From contig JADJXA010000006.1 in the NCBI GenBank assembly GCA_016716065.1, positions 280,686-344,685 on the forward strand: a stretch of 64,000 bases of DNA, written 5' to 3'. The stretch comes from Candidatus Leptovillus gracilis. Lineage in GTDB: Bacteria; Chloroflexota; Anaerolineae; Promineifilales; Promineifilaceae. Positions 1 through 9,790 of the stretch are shown here, one piece after another. Both the position numbers and the translations under genes were made by a program. Under the pieces are notes generated by a model that saw only the letters and a list, made by a program, of their open reading frames with translations, was not told the origin of the DNA and ran no database searches. How positions within the stretch are numbered: position 1 is the first letter of the stretch; the number at the start of each line of letters is the position of its first letter.

Positions 1-44
1 TACTTTGGTGATTTTCTTAAAGCCCAATCGCCTCATTGAGTACG

Positions 45-3000
45 TCAGCCAGAAGTAGATTTACCCAACTCTGAACCAACCACTTCCAAGCAATAAACTC
101 TGTCATTAAACCGCGCTCGCTTTTTGGCTGTTGCCTCACAATTCTGTAAATGCTGAACTTTTTTTTCTGGTTCAACCTCAGCTAAAGCCAGATAAAGCAG
201 CGGTAAATAGTCGGGACAACCCTCTGTGTCCACAGCGTTCACACCCACTCGCAATGTTTCTATTGCTTTATCTCTTTGCCCCAATTTCAGCAGGGTTTTG
301 CCACTAAAGTAATAAACTGCTGGTCGCCACCAGGCAATCTCCCTATCTTCTGCTAATTTCAGCGCCTTCTCAAAGTAATTCATTGCCGCTTTTTCGTTCT
401 GTTGTTCCAGAGCTATCTGCCCTAAACCGACAAACAAACGAACTTTGGCTTCAGGTTTGGATTCCGATGAAGGGGTAATCAACTCTTGGGCACGTTGTAA
501 ACACGCTGACGCACTTTCCAATTCATGGAGAGGAAGGTGATATTCGTAAGCCTGAACCAACAACAATTCTAATAGGCCAAGTTCATCATCCATCCGATTA
601 AACAGATCATTTGCTTCGTCGAAGAACATTCGGGCTTCAGCAAAGCGCCCAAGGTAACACAGGACCTCAGCATTGTTAATCAAGAAATGAGCCAAAAAAT
701 TTCGGCTCGCTTCACGGCCGATACTGATTGCCTCAGTTAGAGTATGCAAGGCACTTTCTGGTTGACCCAACTGAAATTGAACCAGTGCGATATTACTGAG
801 TGAAGACGCCGTATTTGCTGGAACACTAAAGTCACGCGCCAAGTCAACGCTCTGTTGCATATAGAAAAGAGCCAAGTCTAACTTTTTTTGTAGGTAGTAA
901 ACAAAAGCCATGGACTCAAGCACACGCGCCAGACGATCTCTGTTTTCTACTTGCCGACACAAAATTTCAGCACGCTGCAAGTGAGTCAGTGCGAGATCAT
1001 AATTCCCAAGCGCTGTAGCAACGACTCCAGACCATCTATGAGCATAAGCTAATTCATCTACCGGAATATAATCAGCAAGTTCACTCACTACTTTTGCTGC
1101 GTAAACCTGCATTTCATCATAGTTACCATGCCGATATTTCAGATCCGTCATCAAATTATAGGCTTGAGCGAGACGCGCCAAGTCCTGATAGGTTTCGGCG
1201 AGGGCGATGGCCTGCTCTACGTCTTGCATGGCGGCGTTGAAGTCGCCGAGGAAGCGCAGGCATTCGCCGCGGGAGAGGTAGAGGGTCACGGCCGTTTCCC
1301 ATCTCGCCTCTCTCCCCAACACCAGCAAATGCTCCTCCGCCAGCCGGTACAACTCCACCGCCTCCTTGTTGGAGAAGATGTCGCGGGCATCGTTGGCCGC
1401 TGCCAGGGCGTAGTGCAGCCCTTCTTCATGCGCCCCGGCGCGGTGGTAATGGTAGGCCAGCAGGGTGAAATACGGCCGTAAATTAGCCGCAAACCGCGCC
1501 GCCAACCAGTCGGCCATCGCCTGATGCAGCATTTGCCGCCGGGCGTAAGGCAGGCTTTCATACGCCACCTCGTGCGTCAGGGCGTGCTGGAACAGGTAAA
1601 TCCACTCCGGGTCGGCCGTCACCAACTGCGTCATTTCCTCGCTCGAAAGCTGGTGCAGCAAATCATCCAATTCCGCGCGCGGCACATCCCCGGCAATCCT
1701 TTCCAGCGGCTCCAGGGCGAATTCACGCCCAATCACCGAAGCCACCTGCAACAAATCGCGGCTGGTCGGCGATAGGCGGTCCAGCCGCGCCAGCAGCAGG
1801 CCGTGAATGGTGTCGGGAATTTGCAACTGCGCCAGCTTTTCCTCATCCACAACCACACGGCCGTTCACTTGCAGCACCGCCGCGCTCAACATCATATTGA
1901 TGGACTCTTCCAAAAACAGCGGGCTGACCGGGCTGTCACGGCCGTCACGGTCACGCAGGCCCAAATGCTGCTCCACCGCGTCTGGCAGCGCCGCCACGCC
2001 CACCAGTTCACGCAGCAGGCGGCGGGCCATGGTCGCCGACAGATCGCCCAGAATGATGGGGATGCACGACGGCCGTTCCAGCGTTGCCAGGTGCAGTTCT
2101 TCCAACAGCCGGAAAGTAACCGCCACAAAAATAGCATGGCCTTCCAACGCCTGCGTCAGGTCATCCAACAGCGCCAGACTCGTCTGGTCGGCCCAGTGGG
2201 CGTCTTCCAGAACCAGCAGCAGCGGCTTTTCCTGGGCAGCCGCCTGGAAGCAGCGGCGCACCAGGGCAAAAAAGCGCGCCTGCCGCACCTCGGCGGAGAG
2301 CGCTTCGATGGCCGGTGGCGCGTCTATTGGCAGCCGCAGCACCTCGCCCCACAGCGTCACATCATCCCCGCAGTCGGGAACCAGGGCGCGCGTGCGGCGC
2401 ACCACCTCTTCCGCCTGGCTTTGCGGGTCCAGGCTGGGGCGCAAATTGAAAAAGTCGCGCCAGATGGTCAGCCACGGGCCATAGGGCGTATCGGTAATGT
2501 GCTGTTGGCAAACGCCCACCACGCCCACGCCGCCGGCCGCCAGCCAATGTTTGATGCCTTCGGCCAACAGGCGGGTTTTGCCCACCCCCACCGCGCCGAA
2601 AATGGCGGCCACGCCGCCCACGGCGCCCACGCCGCCCACGGCGGCCACGCCGCCCCCACGACGCAGCGCTGCGTCCATGCCGCCCAGCAGCAAATCCAGC
2701 TCGGTGTTGCGGCCGATAAGCGGCCGTTCTCCATGACCAAAATAGATTTGTAACTGGCTGGTAGACGGCCGTTCACCCACCAGTCGGTAAGGCGCTATTT
2801 CTTGCTGTTTGCCCTTCAACTGCTGCAGGGGCTGAACTTCAAACTCAAATACATCGTGAACACGGGCGACTGTGCCAGGGTGGGTTAGCGCCTGATTCGG
2901 GCCACACACCTGGGTCAGCCGCGCCGACACATTCACCACATCGCCGACCACCGTATATTCGCGGCGGGTGGTGGAGCCAACCGGGCCAGAAAACACCTTG

Positions 3001-4130
3001 CCCGCCGCCAGGCCAATGCGCTGCGCGGCGATAAAATCGGGCTGCTCGCGCAGCAGCGCCAACGCGCAGCGAATCGCCTGATCCGGCGCGTCTGGGGCCA
3101 CCGGCGCGCCAAAGATAATATGCAGTTGATTGCCCTTGTCGCCGGTGAGGATGCGGTTGATGCGCGCATTGCGGCTGCCGAAGCGTTTGACTACGCCTCT
3201 GGCCCACTGATAATAGGCTTGCATTTGCCAGGCCATTTCGTCTGTCTCGATGTCTGAACTGGCGTCGCTGTCGTTGATATACTCAAACTGCACAAACAGG
3301 CTGGTTACCGGCCGGTGTTCGGCCAATTCGCTGGTGTGCCCGTGCAGCAGCCGCTCGGTGAGGGTCGGCGGGATGAAGGCCCTGGCGGTTTCGCTGAGGC
3401 GGGCGATTTGGGCGTCGTCGTAGGTAGACCAATCCAGAATGGGTTTGGGAGAGGGTATGGATAGGGGGAGACGGCCGTCTAGCAGACAAAACGGCTCGTT
3501 AGCGCACAGCTGGGGCAGGCCGGCCAGGGCGATGATTTCCCGGCTGGCAACCACCTGACCGGATTGGGCCATTTTTTCAGCCGCGGCGGCCGCGTCTACG
3601 GCCGTGCCGGTCAGCACAAACTCCAGGCTCTCCGCCGGATCGCCGACGATCATTTCCTGGCAACGGCCGTAGGCCACACCAATTTTAATGGTCAGGGGGA
3701 AGACCGGATTTTTGCCCGGCGGCCGATTGGTCACGGCGCGGCCAAAGCTGGCGCGCATCAACTGCTGCATCATTTGGGCGCAGACCAGCGCCCGTAAGGC
3801 CGCCTCGCGCGCCGCCATTTCCCCCACCAATGCCGGAAAATACACCGACATGGCGTCGCCATAAAAATGACTGACCGCGCCACCCAAATCGTGGATCACG
3901 TCTATCATCGCCGTGAAGGTGGTTAGCAAGACGCGGTTTAGCTCCTCTGCGCCGCGCGGCCCATCAGAGGCCAGCTCTTCAGACATGACGGTGAAGCCGG
4001 AGATGTCGGAAAAGAGGGTGGCAGCCTGAAGCAAGCGGGGCTGCCCCGGCGTTGGCAGCCCGGCGTGCATGATCTCTTGCGCCAGGGTTGCCGGGATATA
4101 GGCGGCGATTCGTTGGGCAGTGCTGCGCAT
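45..4130 (-). CDS. Adenylate/guanylate cyclase-domain protein with AAA ATPase and TPR repeats
   Basis: A 1361-residue cytoplasmic signalling protein. Residues about 35-220 form a class III nucleotide cyclase domain, with the first metal-binding motif LFSDISGFT near residue 40 and GDAMSVYFP near 90. A second cyclase-like domain at about 270-460 has lost the metal Asp (SLFVQFEY) and is probably regulatory. An AAA_16-type ATPase follows, with Walker A GAVGVGKTR near 512 and Walker B LLLVLEDAHW near 640. From about 880 to the end there are TPR helices. This layout is known from cyclase/ATPase/TPR regulators of actinobacteria, cyanobacteria and Chloroflexota. A Gly/Val/Ala-rich stretch from a 9-bp tandem repeat lies just before Walker A. 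No convincing Shine-Dalgarno precedes the ATG at 4130. Cyclase activity is inferred; the ligand is unknown. Confidence 0.88.
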   Translation of the reverse strand: MRSTAQRIAAYIPATLAQEIMHAGLPTPGQPRLLQAATLFSDISGFTVMSEELASDGPRGAEELNRVLLTTFTAMIDVIHDLGGAVSHFYGDAMSVYFPALVGEMAAREAALRALVCAQMMQQLMRASFGRAVTNRPPGKNPVFPLTIKIGVAYGRCQEMIVGDPAESLEFVLTGTAVDAAAAAEKMAQSGQVVASREIIALAGLPQLCANEPFCLLDGRLPLSIPSPKPILDWSTYDDAQIARLSETARAFIPPTLTERLLHGHTSELAEHRPVTSLFVQFEYINDSDASSDIETDEMAWQMQAYYQWARGVVKRFGSRNARINRILTGDKGNQLHIIFGAPVAPDAPDQAIRCALALLREQPDFIAAQRIGLAAGKVFSGPVGSTTRREYTVVGDVVNVSARLTQVCGPNQALTHPGTVARVHDVFEFEVQPLQQLKGKQQEIAPYRLVGERPSTSQLQIYFGHGERPLIGRNTELDLLLGGMDAALRRGGGVAAVGGVGAVGGVAAIFGAVGVGKTRLLAEGIKHWLAAGGVGVVGVCQQHITDTPYGPWLTIWRDFFNLRPSLDPQSQAEEVVRRTRALVPDCGDDVTLWGEVLRLPIDAPPAIEALSAEVRQARFFALVRRCFQAAAQEKPLLLVLEDAHWADQTSLALLDDLTQALEGHAIFVAVTFRLLEELHLATLERPSCIPIILGDLSATMARRLLRELVGVAALPDAVEQHLGLRDRDGRDSPVSPLFLEESINMMLSAAVLQVNGRVVVDEEKLAQLQIPDTIHGLLLARLDRLSPTSRDLLQVASVIGREFALEPLERIAGDVPRAELDDLLHQLSSEEMTQLVTADPEWIYLFQHALTHEVAYESLPYARRQMLHQAMADWLAARFAANLRPYFTLLAYHYHRAGAHEEGLHYALAAANDARDIFSNKEAVELYRLAEEHLLVLGREARWETAVTLYLSRGECLRFLGDFNAAMQDVEQAIALAETYQDLARLAQAYNLMTDLKYRHGNYDEMQVYAAKVVSELADYIPVDELAYAHRWSGVVATALGNYDLALTHLQRAEILCRQVENRDRLARVLESMAFVYYLQKKLDLALFYMQQSVDLARDFSVPANTASSLSNIALVQFQLGQPESALHTLTEAISIGREASRNFLAHFLINNAEVLCYLGRFAEARMFFDEANDLFNRMDDELGLLELLLVQAYEYHLPLHELESASACLQRAQELITPSSESKPEAKVRLFVGLGQIALEQQNEKAAMNYFEKALKLAEDREIAWWRPAVYYFSGKTLLKLGQRDKAIETLRVGVNAVDTEGCPDYLPLLYLALAEVEPEKKVQHLQNCEATAKKRARFNDRVYCLEVVGSELGKSTSG
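2611..2655. repeat. Five 9-bp tandem units inside the cyclase/ATPase gene
   Basis: Alternating units ACGCCGCCC and ACGGCGCCC (the fourth is ACGGCGGCC) are repeated five times in frame. On the coding strand they give a Gly-Gly-Val/Ala run immediately upstream of the Walker A motif. Being a multiple of three, the array can change length without a frameshift. Confidence 0.9.
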
Positions 4131-4198
4131 GGGTTCTAAAGAGAGTCCAGGTACGTTGTGTACCTATCCATTAAGAGGGTAGAGGTGGGAGACGGCCG

Positions 4199-4735
4199 TT
4201 AATCGTCCAAATCTACCTCATACCCCCGGAAATAAAGCGTGTTCAACGTTTTGATCAGCCGCTGCGTTTCATCTTCGCTCAAACTGATGCCCAGATAAAC
4301 CTTCTGATTGGCGTAATCAAACGTCAGGCAGCGATGCCGATCACTCAAATAAAACGGACTGATGTAACGCATGTCGAAGGCTTCGGTCACTCCCCACAAA
4401 AGTACCGGCCGCCAAACGGTCAGCCGCTCCTTGTTGATGAATAGAATCTCTTGCACGGCGGCAAAATATTGCCAACGACGCAGCAAGACGCGGCCTAAAA
4501 AATACCAGATAACCAGCCAGATCAGGACGATCACCGCCAATACAAAAGCGAATCTGGCCCCCGGCATAATCACGTCGCGGATCAGGAAAATCAGCATCCA
4601 AAATGTCATGCCCACCCACACCACCAGAGAGGCGGAAAACAACAAAAACAACAGCCAGTTTCGTTTCACCGGCATTACCACTTTTAAGCCCTCTGGTTTG
4701 TCCTGTAGGGTAATTCGACCAATGTCTTGAATCAT
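4199..4735 (-). CDS. Small membrane protein with two membrane segments, unknown function
   Basis: 178 residues. Two hydrophobic segments lie at about 28-52 and 60-87, then a soluble C-terminal half of alternating strands (about 95-170), so the protein resembles two-TM proteins with a bacterial PH-like domain. I recognise no catalytic motif. The neighbour downstream is the cyclase/ATPase gene, about 70 bp away on the same strand, so the two may be co-transcribed. An ACGGCCGT octamer overlaps the end of the gene. Confidence 0.7.
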   Translation of the reverse strand: MIQDIGRITLQDKPEGLKVVMPVKRNWLLFLLFSASLVVWVGMTFWMLIFLIRDVIMPGARFAFVLAVIVLIWLVIWYFLGRVLLRRWQYFAAVQEILFINKERLTVWRPVLLWGVTEAFDMRYISPFYLSDRHRCLTFDYANQKVYLGISLSEDETQRLIKTLNTLYFRGYEVDLDD

Positions 4736-4813
4736 AGATTTCTCATCCGTGCGTGCCTCACAAGCGCCCTATTCTATCCCAGGCGGGGGAATTATTCACC
4801 TTCGTGAGACGCA

Positions 4814-4841
4814 AAAAGGGCGCACGGCCGTGCGCCCTTTT
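4814..4841. terminator. Perfect palindromic hairpin with ACGGCCGT at its apex
   Basis: AAAAGGGCGCAC pairs with GTGCGCCCTTTT around a central GGCC. It lies 3' of the secreted DNRLRE gene on the minus strand and has an A/T run on both sides, so it can work as a Rho-independent terminator in either direction. The window-wide ACGGCCGT octamer forms the top of the stem. Confidence 0.75.
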
Positions 4842-4903
4842 GCTATTTGTTGAACTATTCTCGTTTAGACCGGACAGGTTTTCGTAAACCGCACTCCGTA
4901 CAT

Positions 4904-4973
4904 GGTTTTCCGGTGGCATTTGCCAAAAGTAGCACCCTACGGAAAACGGATTACCGATTACCGAATACGGGTA
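4904..4973. repeat. Gene-end repeat, copy A
   Basis: About 70 bp, aligning without gaps to 15435-15504. Both copies end at the stop codon of a minus-strand gene. A 7-bp stem, GTTTTCC (4905-4911) with GGAAAAC (4941-4947), encloses GGCATTTGCC. The stem bases differ from copy B in a way that keeps pairing. Confidence 0.75.
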
Positions 4974-6800
4974 CTAATCGCCTTCGTCCGGCTGCACCAC
5001 CAGAGGAACCTGGTTGGTCGTCACCGCCTGCTGTCCGCCAGCGATGACGGGGAAGTAGGCGGCAATCTGTATGGTTTCGTTGGGATCCACCACCACAGAC
5101 GCCTCAGCCTGCTGCCGGAACTGCTCAATGCGCGTCACGTTGCCCGGATAGAGCGCTTTGCCCACCGCCTCGAAGCGGTAGATGTGAATGTCACCCGCGC
5201 CACAACCGACAGTATTGGCCGTCGAATTAAAATCGGCAAACGTGCCGGAAGCGTTGGTCAACCAGGCGGTCCAGGGGCCGCCATCGCAGGAATAAAAGAC
5301 ATTGGTTTCATCAACAACGGCCGTGCCCGGCGCAACTTCTATCGCCCAGGTCACACGGAACGTCGTGTCGTTGGAGATTCCCGGCGGGCCGGCGATGTGA
5401 TTGGGCGGCACAAACTGCAACACCTGGGCATTAGGATAAGGCGGTGTGGTGTACACCGTCGTAAACGTCTCATTGCTCCACGGGCCAACATTGCCCACCT
5501 GGTCGGTGGCCTGGACGCGGAAGCCATACGTTTCGCCGTTGACTGCGCCTGTCACAAAGCGGGTATGCTGCCCATCGCCTAACTGGAACACCTGCCCAGC
5601 CTGCCAGGGGCCGCCATTGACGTTGAACTGCACCGCATATTGGCGCACGCCGCTGCGGTTGTCCGCGCCGGTCCAGGTAATGGGGAAGCCGGCGTCATAG
5701 GTAAACTGCGGCAGCGTTTGGAAGCTGGTGATGGGCGGCACGGTATCGGCCGTTGTGCTGGTTTGCTGCTGCGCCGGGTTGCGCGTAAAACTTTCGGCGT
5801 TACCGGCGTTATCCACTGCCCGTACCCGGAAGAAGTAGGGCACGCCATCGGTAGAATTCAGCCAATTGGCGCTTTGGGCCGTTGTGCCCCGCAGCCAGGG
5901 CGACCAATTCACGCCGTCTATGCTAAAGTCTACATCCCAAAAAGCAATGCCTGTGGCCGGCGAACCGAGGTCAATACCAGACCAGGCGACAGTAAAGTCA
6001 GCGCGCGAGAACTGCGGCAGTTGGGTGATGGTGGATTCGGGCGGCACGGTATCCACCGTTACCGTCCAGTCCACCCGAAGCCGGGCAAACAGGCCATTGG
6101 CCGCTTCACGGGAATGGAAAACACGCTCAAACGGCGCGGCCGTGCCCTCGTTGCCGATGATAATCACCCCATTGTTGGGATGTGCGCCAGTGACCCAATC
6201 GCGCACCAGATTGGTGGCACTGCCGGTCTTTTCGCCGGCGCCTGCCGTAATGACGCCCGTGCCTAAGGAGCCGCCCCACTGGGGCCGGTTGTTCATCCAG
6301 GTAACGGAAAATTCATTCCAGGAGGAACTGAGATGACGCGCTTCAAAGCCCATGTCGCCGGCGGCATCGCTGGTCCAAATCCTGAAAATGGCCGAGTTAA
6401 TGGTGGCGTTGCTGGGAATGCCGGCGCCGGCCACATTAAACAACAAATAGATACGCTGCGCACCAAAGCCATCGGCCGTGCGGTAGCCCAGACGTAAATC
6501 GGTGCGATTGCCATAATTGGTAAAGGCGACCGGTGGCTGCCCTTCCGGGATACCGGAGGTGACAAAGGAATCCATCTGCACCGGAATCTCGGTGATGGTG
6601 CGCACGCCTTCTGGCGTTTGAACCTGGCTCACGATGCTGGCCTCCAGAGGAACGCCATATTCGTCAACCGTGGGCGATTCCGGTTCTGACGGTGTCTGTT
6701 CCTGCGCCGACAACGTCGCCGCACCAAAACAGAGCGCCGCCACCAGCGTTAAAAGCAGGATTTGTACGGCACGTTGGGTAATAAATTTTATACTGCGCAT
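4974..6800 (-). CDS. Secreted DNRLRE-domain protein with Fn3/Ig-like modules
   Basis: 608 residues with an N-terminal signal peptide: basic start, hydrophobic segment at about 12-30, Ala-rich cleavage region. Residues about 75-250 match the DNRLRE module found in surface and adhesion proteins (conserved stretches such as RIYLLFNVAG, SVTWMNNRPQW and GVIIIGNEG). Two related beta-sandwich modules follow at about 255-350 and 352-450, each starting DTVPP and ending with FRVRAVDNAGN or FRVQATDQVGN. A third, more diverged module follows. The acidic tail has no sorting motif that I recognise. Likely an exported cell-envelope or matrix protein; the binding partner is unknown. Confidence 0.85.
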   Translation of the reverse strand: MRSIKFITQRAVQILLLTLVAALCFGAATLSAQEQTPSEPESPTVDEYGVPLEASIVSQVQTPEGVRTITEIPVQMDSFVTSGIPEGQPPVAFTNYGNRTDLRLGYRTADGFGAQRIYLLFNVAGAGIPSNATINSAIFRIWTSDAAGDMGFEARHLSSSWNEFSVTWMNNRPQWGGSLGTGVITAGAGEKTGSATNLVRDWVTGAHPNNGVIIIGNEGTAAPFERVFHSREAANGLFARLRVDWTVTVDTVPPESTITQLPQFSRADFTVAWSGIDLGSPATGIAFWDVDFSIDGVNWSPWLRGTTAQSANWLNSTDGVPYFFRVRAVDNAGNAESFTRNPAQQQTSTTADTVPPITSFQTLPQFTYDAGFPITWTGADNRSGVRQYAVQFNVNGGPWQAGQVFQLGDGQHTRFVTGAVNGETYGFRVQATDQVGNVGPWSNETFTTVYTTPPYPNAQVLQFVPPNHIAGPPGISNDTTFRVTWAIEVAPGTAVVDETNVFYSCDGGPWTAWLTNASGTFADFNSTANTVGCGAGDIHIYRFEAVGKALYPGNVTRIEQFRQQAEASVVVDPNETIQIAAYFPVIAGGQQAVTTNQVPLVVQPDEGD

Positions 6801-7030
6801 GTTTTTCTCCTTGGCTAAATTGGTGAAACTGCCCGACCTCCCTGGGGTAAGCAGTTACAAACTGACATTTTTATCACGTTGGTTGTTAGAGGTTCAATGA
6901 CGCTACATTGGGAATTGAACAACATCTCCTATTATACACCGCTTTTGCGGTCGCAGAATTTGAAGATGAAGACGGCCGTCGCCCACCCCGCCCGTTTGCC
7001 CAAGCCGCAGAGCAAGGTACAATCGCCGCC

Positions 7031-8572
7031 ATGAATCGCGCACGCCATTTGCTGCAATCATCCATCATCGTCATCGCGCTGCTGGGCATAGACAAGCTGT
7101 TTGGGCTGGTGCGCACGCAGTTGGTCGGCGCGGCCTTTGGTACCAGCCCTGACTACGACGCCTTCACCGCCGCCAACCAACTGCCGGAAGTATTTGTCAC
7201 CCTCATTTCCGGCGGCGCACTGGCCGCCGCCTTCATCCCCGTCTATTCAGCCTATCTCAACAACGACAAAGTACGGGAAAGCGGCCGTTTGGCCAACACC
7301 ATTCTCACACTGGTGCTGATCATTTTGAGCAGCGTCTCTGCCCTGGGTGCGTTATTCGCGCCCTGGGTTACGCGCCACATCCTCGTGCCCGGCTTCGACC
7401 CCGCCCTGCAAGAGCTGACGGCCGATTTGATGCGCATCATCCTGGTGCAAACCACCATTTTTGGCGTCAGCGGCGTCCTCAGCAGCATTTTAAATGCCCA
7501 CCAACATTTCATCCTGCCGGCGTTGGCCCCCATTACCCTGAATGTGGGGTATCTGGTGGGGCTGTTTATCCTGACGCCCTCTTTGGGCATTGCCGGGTTG
7601 GCCTGGGGCACGGTGGTCGGGGCTGTACTCCACGTTTCCATCCAGCTTCCCGGACTCCGGCGCTACCAGGTTCGCCTGCGCCCGGCGCTAAGTCTGAACC
7701 TGAGCGGGGTGCGCGAAGTGATCTGGCTGATGGGACCACGTATCGTTACCCTGGGCGCAGTGCAGGTCGCCGACTTGTTTATCATTCGCATCACGTCAGG
7801 TCTGGGCGATGGGGCGACTTCGGGCTACTTTTATGGCTATTATTTGCAGCAGCTGCCGGAGACCTTGTTTGGCACGGCCGTTGCCCTGGTCCTCTTCCCC
7901 ACCATGGCCGAGTTGTTCAACAAAGGGGATATTGCGGCGCTGAAGCGCGTCGCCAGCGCCGGACTGCGCATTATTTGGATGCTCACCATACCGGCTGCAG
8001 CCGGGTTGGTCTTATTGGGCCGCCCGGCCATTGTGGTATTGTTGCAGCGCGGCGCTTTTACGGCGGAATCCACCCAACTGGTTTACAGCATCGTCGTCTT
8101 TTTTAGCTTACGGGTCGTCAGCGAGGCCACGTTGGAAATTGCCGCCCGCCTATTCTTCGCCCAGCACAACACCCGGACGCCGATGTTTGTCGCGTTGGGC
8201 TGGCTGCTGACCAATATTGGGCTGGCTTACCTGTTGGTACGGCCGTTAGGCGCGGGAGGATTGGCTCTAGCCAGTTCCATCGCTTTTACGCTGCAAACGG
8301 CCGTGCTGCTGCTGCTCAACCACCGACGGCTGAACGGCCTGCCCTGGCGCGAACTCGGCCTCAGTTTTGGCCGGACCATGCTGGCGACGGGGGGGATGAC
8401 GGCCGTTATTTTGGGCATCGGCCAAACCATCCACCAGCCGCTCCCCTTTCTGGTTGTCGGCGGCGCCGCCGGGGCAGCCGCTTACCTGCTGCTTAACCTG
8501 CTCCTGGGCGGCCGTGAACTGCCCACCCTTCTTCATTTAATCCGCCGCCAGACCCCGGTCACCTTCGATTAA
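7031..8572 (+). CDS. murJ: Lipid II flippase MurJ
   Basis: 513 residues from the ATG at 7031, a polytopic membrane protein of the MOP/MviN superfamily that moves lipid-linked peptidoglycan precursor across the membrane. The start region carries the family pattern (FGLVRTQLVGAAFG, then SPDYDAFTAANQLP), and 13-14 hydrophobic segments follow. The frame is open further upstream to 6908, but that extension is hydrophilic and unlike the family, so I take 7031. The next gene downstream is recA, with its own promoter. Confidence 0.93.
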   Translation: MNRARHLLQSSIIVIALLGIDKLFGLVRTQLVGAAFGTSPDYDAFTAANQLPEVFVTLISGGALAAAFIPVYSAYLNNDKVRESGRLANTILTLVLIILSSVSALGALFAPWVTRHILVPGFDPALQELTADLMRIILVQTTIFGVSGVLSSILNAHQHFILPALAPITLNVGYLVGLFILTPSLGIAGLAWGTVVGAVLHVSIQLPGLRRYQVRLRPALSLNLSGVREVIWLMGPRIVTLGAVQVADLFIIRITSGLGDGATSGYFYGYYLQQLPETLFGTAVALVLFPTMAELFNKGDIAALKRVASAGLRIIWMLTIPAAAGLVLLGRPAIVVLLQRGAFTAESTQLVYSIVVFFSLRVVSEATLEIAARLFFAQHNTRTPMFVALGWLLTNIGLAYLLVRPLGAGGLALASSIAFTLQTAVLLLLNHRRLNGLPWRELGLSFGRTMLATGGMTAVILGIGQTIHQPLPFLVVGGAAGAAAYLLLNLLLGGRELPTLLHLIRRQTPVTFD

Positions 8573-8592
8573 ACCGTCGTCAATTAAATTTC

Positions 8593-8606
8593 CGAACGCA
8601 CGTTCA
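8593..8606. promoter_or_regulatory. Distal LexA-type SOS box upstream of recA
   Basis: CGAACGCACGTTCA fits the Gram-positive/Chloroflexota-type LexA operator CGAAC-N4-GTTCG at all but the last base. Its GAAC starts 41 bp upstream of that of the second box, so both face a similar side of the helix. Confidence 0.7.
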
Positions 8607-8623
8607 TTTTCAATAACTCAATA

Positions 8624-8652
8624 TTGACAAAACAGAACATACGTGCTATCAT
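8624..8652 (+). promoter_or_regulatory. recA promoter
   Basis: TTGACA (8624-8629), a 17-bp spacer and TATCAT (8647-8652) form a near-consensus sigma-70 promoter about 45 bp before the recA start codon. Confidence 0.85.
8634..8647. promoter_or_regulatory. Proximal LexA-type box inside the recA promoter
   Basis: AGAACATACGTGCT has GAAC-N4-GTGC, one mismatch from GAAC-N4-GTTC. It occupies the spacer between -35 and -10, where a bound repressor would block RNA polymerase. Confidence 0.6.
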
Positions 8653-8698
8653 GGTCGCATTGTTGTCCTATTAAACTCTTCACAAGGAGATCAAACTC

Positions 8699-9751
8699 AT
8701 GGCTGGTTCCAACGGGGATGCCCGCACCGCAACGCTGGAAAAAACATTAGAATCCCTCAACAAACGCTTCGGCGAAGGCGCCATCATGCGCCTGGGCGAT
8801 GCCCAACACCTGCAAGTCGAATCCATTCCAACCGGTTCACTATCCTTAGACATTGCCCTGGGAGTCGGCGGCGTGCCGCGCGGCCGGGTCATCGAAATTT
8901 ATGGCCCAGAATCCTCCGGTAAAACAACCCTGTGCCAACACATCATCGCCGAAGCGCAAAAACGGGGCGGCGTCTGCGCTTTCATAGACATGGAACACGC
9001 CCTGGACCCCAACTATGCCGAGCGCTGTGGTGTAGACACCAACAATCTGTACGTCTCCCAGCCAGACACCGGCGAGCAAGCGCTGGAAATCGCCGACGCT
9101 CTCATCCGTTCGGGAACAATGGATATTGTCGTGGTGGACTCAGTGGCGGCATTGGTGCCACGCGCCGAAATCGAAGGTGAAATGGGCGACGCCCACGTCG
9201 GTTTGCAGGCCCGGCTGATGTCGCAAGCCTTGCGCAAACTGTCTGGAGCCATCAAACAGACAAATACCGTCGTCATCTTCACCAACCAGCTTCGCTCCAA
9301 AATCGGCGTGATGTTCGGCAACCCGGAAACCACCAGCGGTGGTAACGCCCTCAAGTTCTACGCCTCGGTGCGCCTGGACATTCGCCGCATTGAAGCCATT
9401 AAAGCAGGCAACGAAGTGGTAGGCAACCGCACCCGTGTCAAGGTTAAGAAAAACAAAGTGGCGCCCCCGTTTGTCGAATGTGAATTCGACATTATGTATA
9501 ACGAAGGCATCTCCACCGCCGGCGATATTTTGGACCTGGCTGTGCAATATGAACTGGTCAACAAGCGCGGCGCTTATTTCCGCTACGGCGAAACGCTGTT
9601 GGGCCAGGGACGTGAAAATGCCAAAGTATACCTCACCGAAAACCCGGCCATCCTGGACGAATTGGAGTACCTCATCCGCCGGGCAACCAACCTGCCCACC
9701 GATGAATTTGAACCATCGGCCAACAAAGCCATCGCCGAAGCGACGTTTTAA
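8699..9751 (+). CDS. recA: Recombinase RecA
   Basis: 350 residues, normal length. RecA forms filaments on single-stranded DNA, drives strand exchange and stimulates LexA self-cleavage. Walker A GPESSGKTT lies near residue 66. Family signatures seen are ALKFYASVRLDIRR and the L2-region stretch FGNPETTSGGNALKF. The start is supported by AAGGAG at 8684-8689, nine bases before the ATG. The gene has its own promoter, two LexA-type boxes and a strong terminator, so it is monocistronic. I noticed no ACGGCCGT octamer inside it. Confidence 0.99.
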   Translation: MAGSNGDARTATLEKTLESLNKRFGEGAIMRLGDAQHLQVESIPTGSLSLDIALGVGGVPRGRVIEIYGPESSGKTTLCQHIIAEAQKRGGVCAFIDMEHALDPNYAERCGVDTNNLYVSQPDTGEQALEIADALIRSGTMDIVVVDSVAALVPRAEIEGEMGDAHVGLQARLMSQALRKLSGAIKQTNTVVIFTNQLRSKIGVMFGNPETTSGGNALKFYASVRLDIRRIEAIKAGNEVVGNRTRVKVKKNKVAPPFVECEFDIMYNEGISTAGDILDLAVQYELVNKRGAYFRYGETLLGQGRENAKVYLTENPAILDELEYLIRRATNLPTDEFEPSANKAIAEATF

Positions 9752-9790
9752 TAGCTCACGACTCGAATTCTTGGACCGGCAATAAGAGTA

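Noticed and set aside
1803..2753. 316-codon open frame on the plus strand
   Set aside because: Opposite the cyclase/ATPase gene, which has clear domains; composition is that of a shadow frame.
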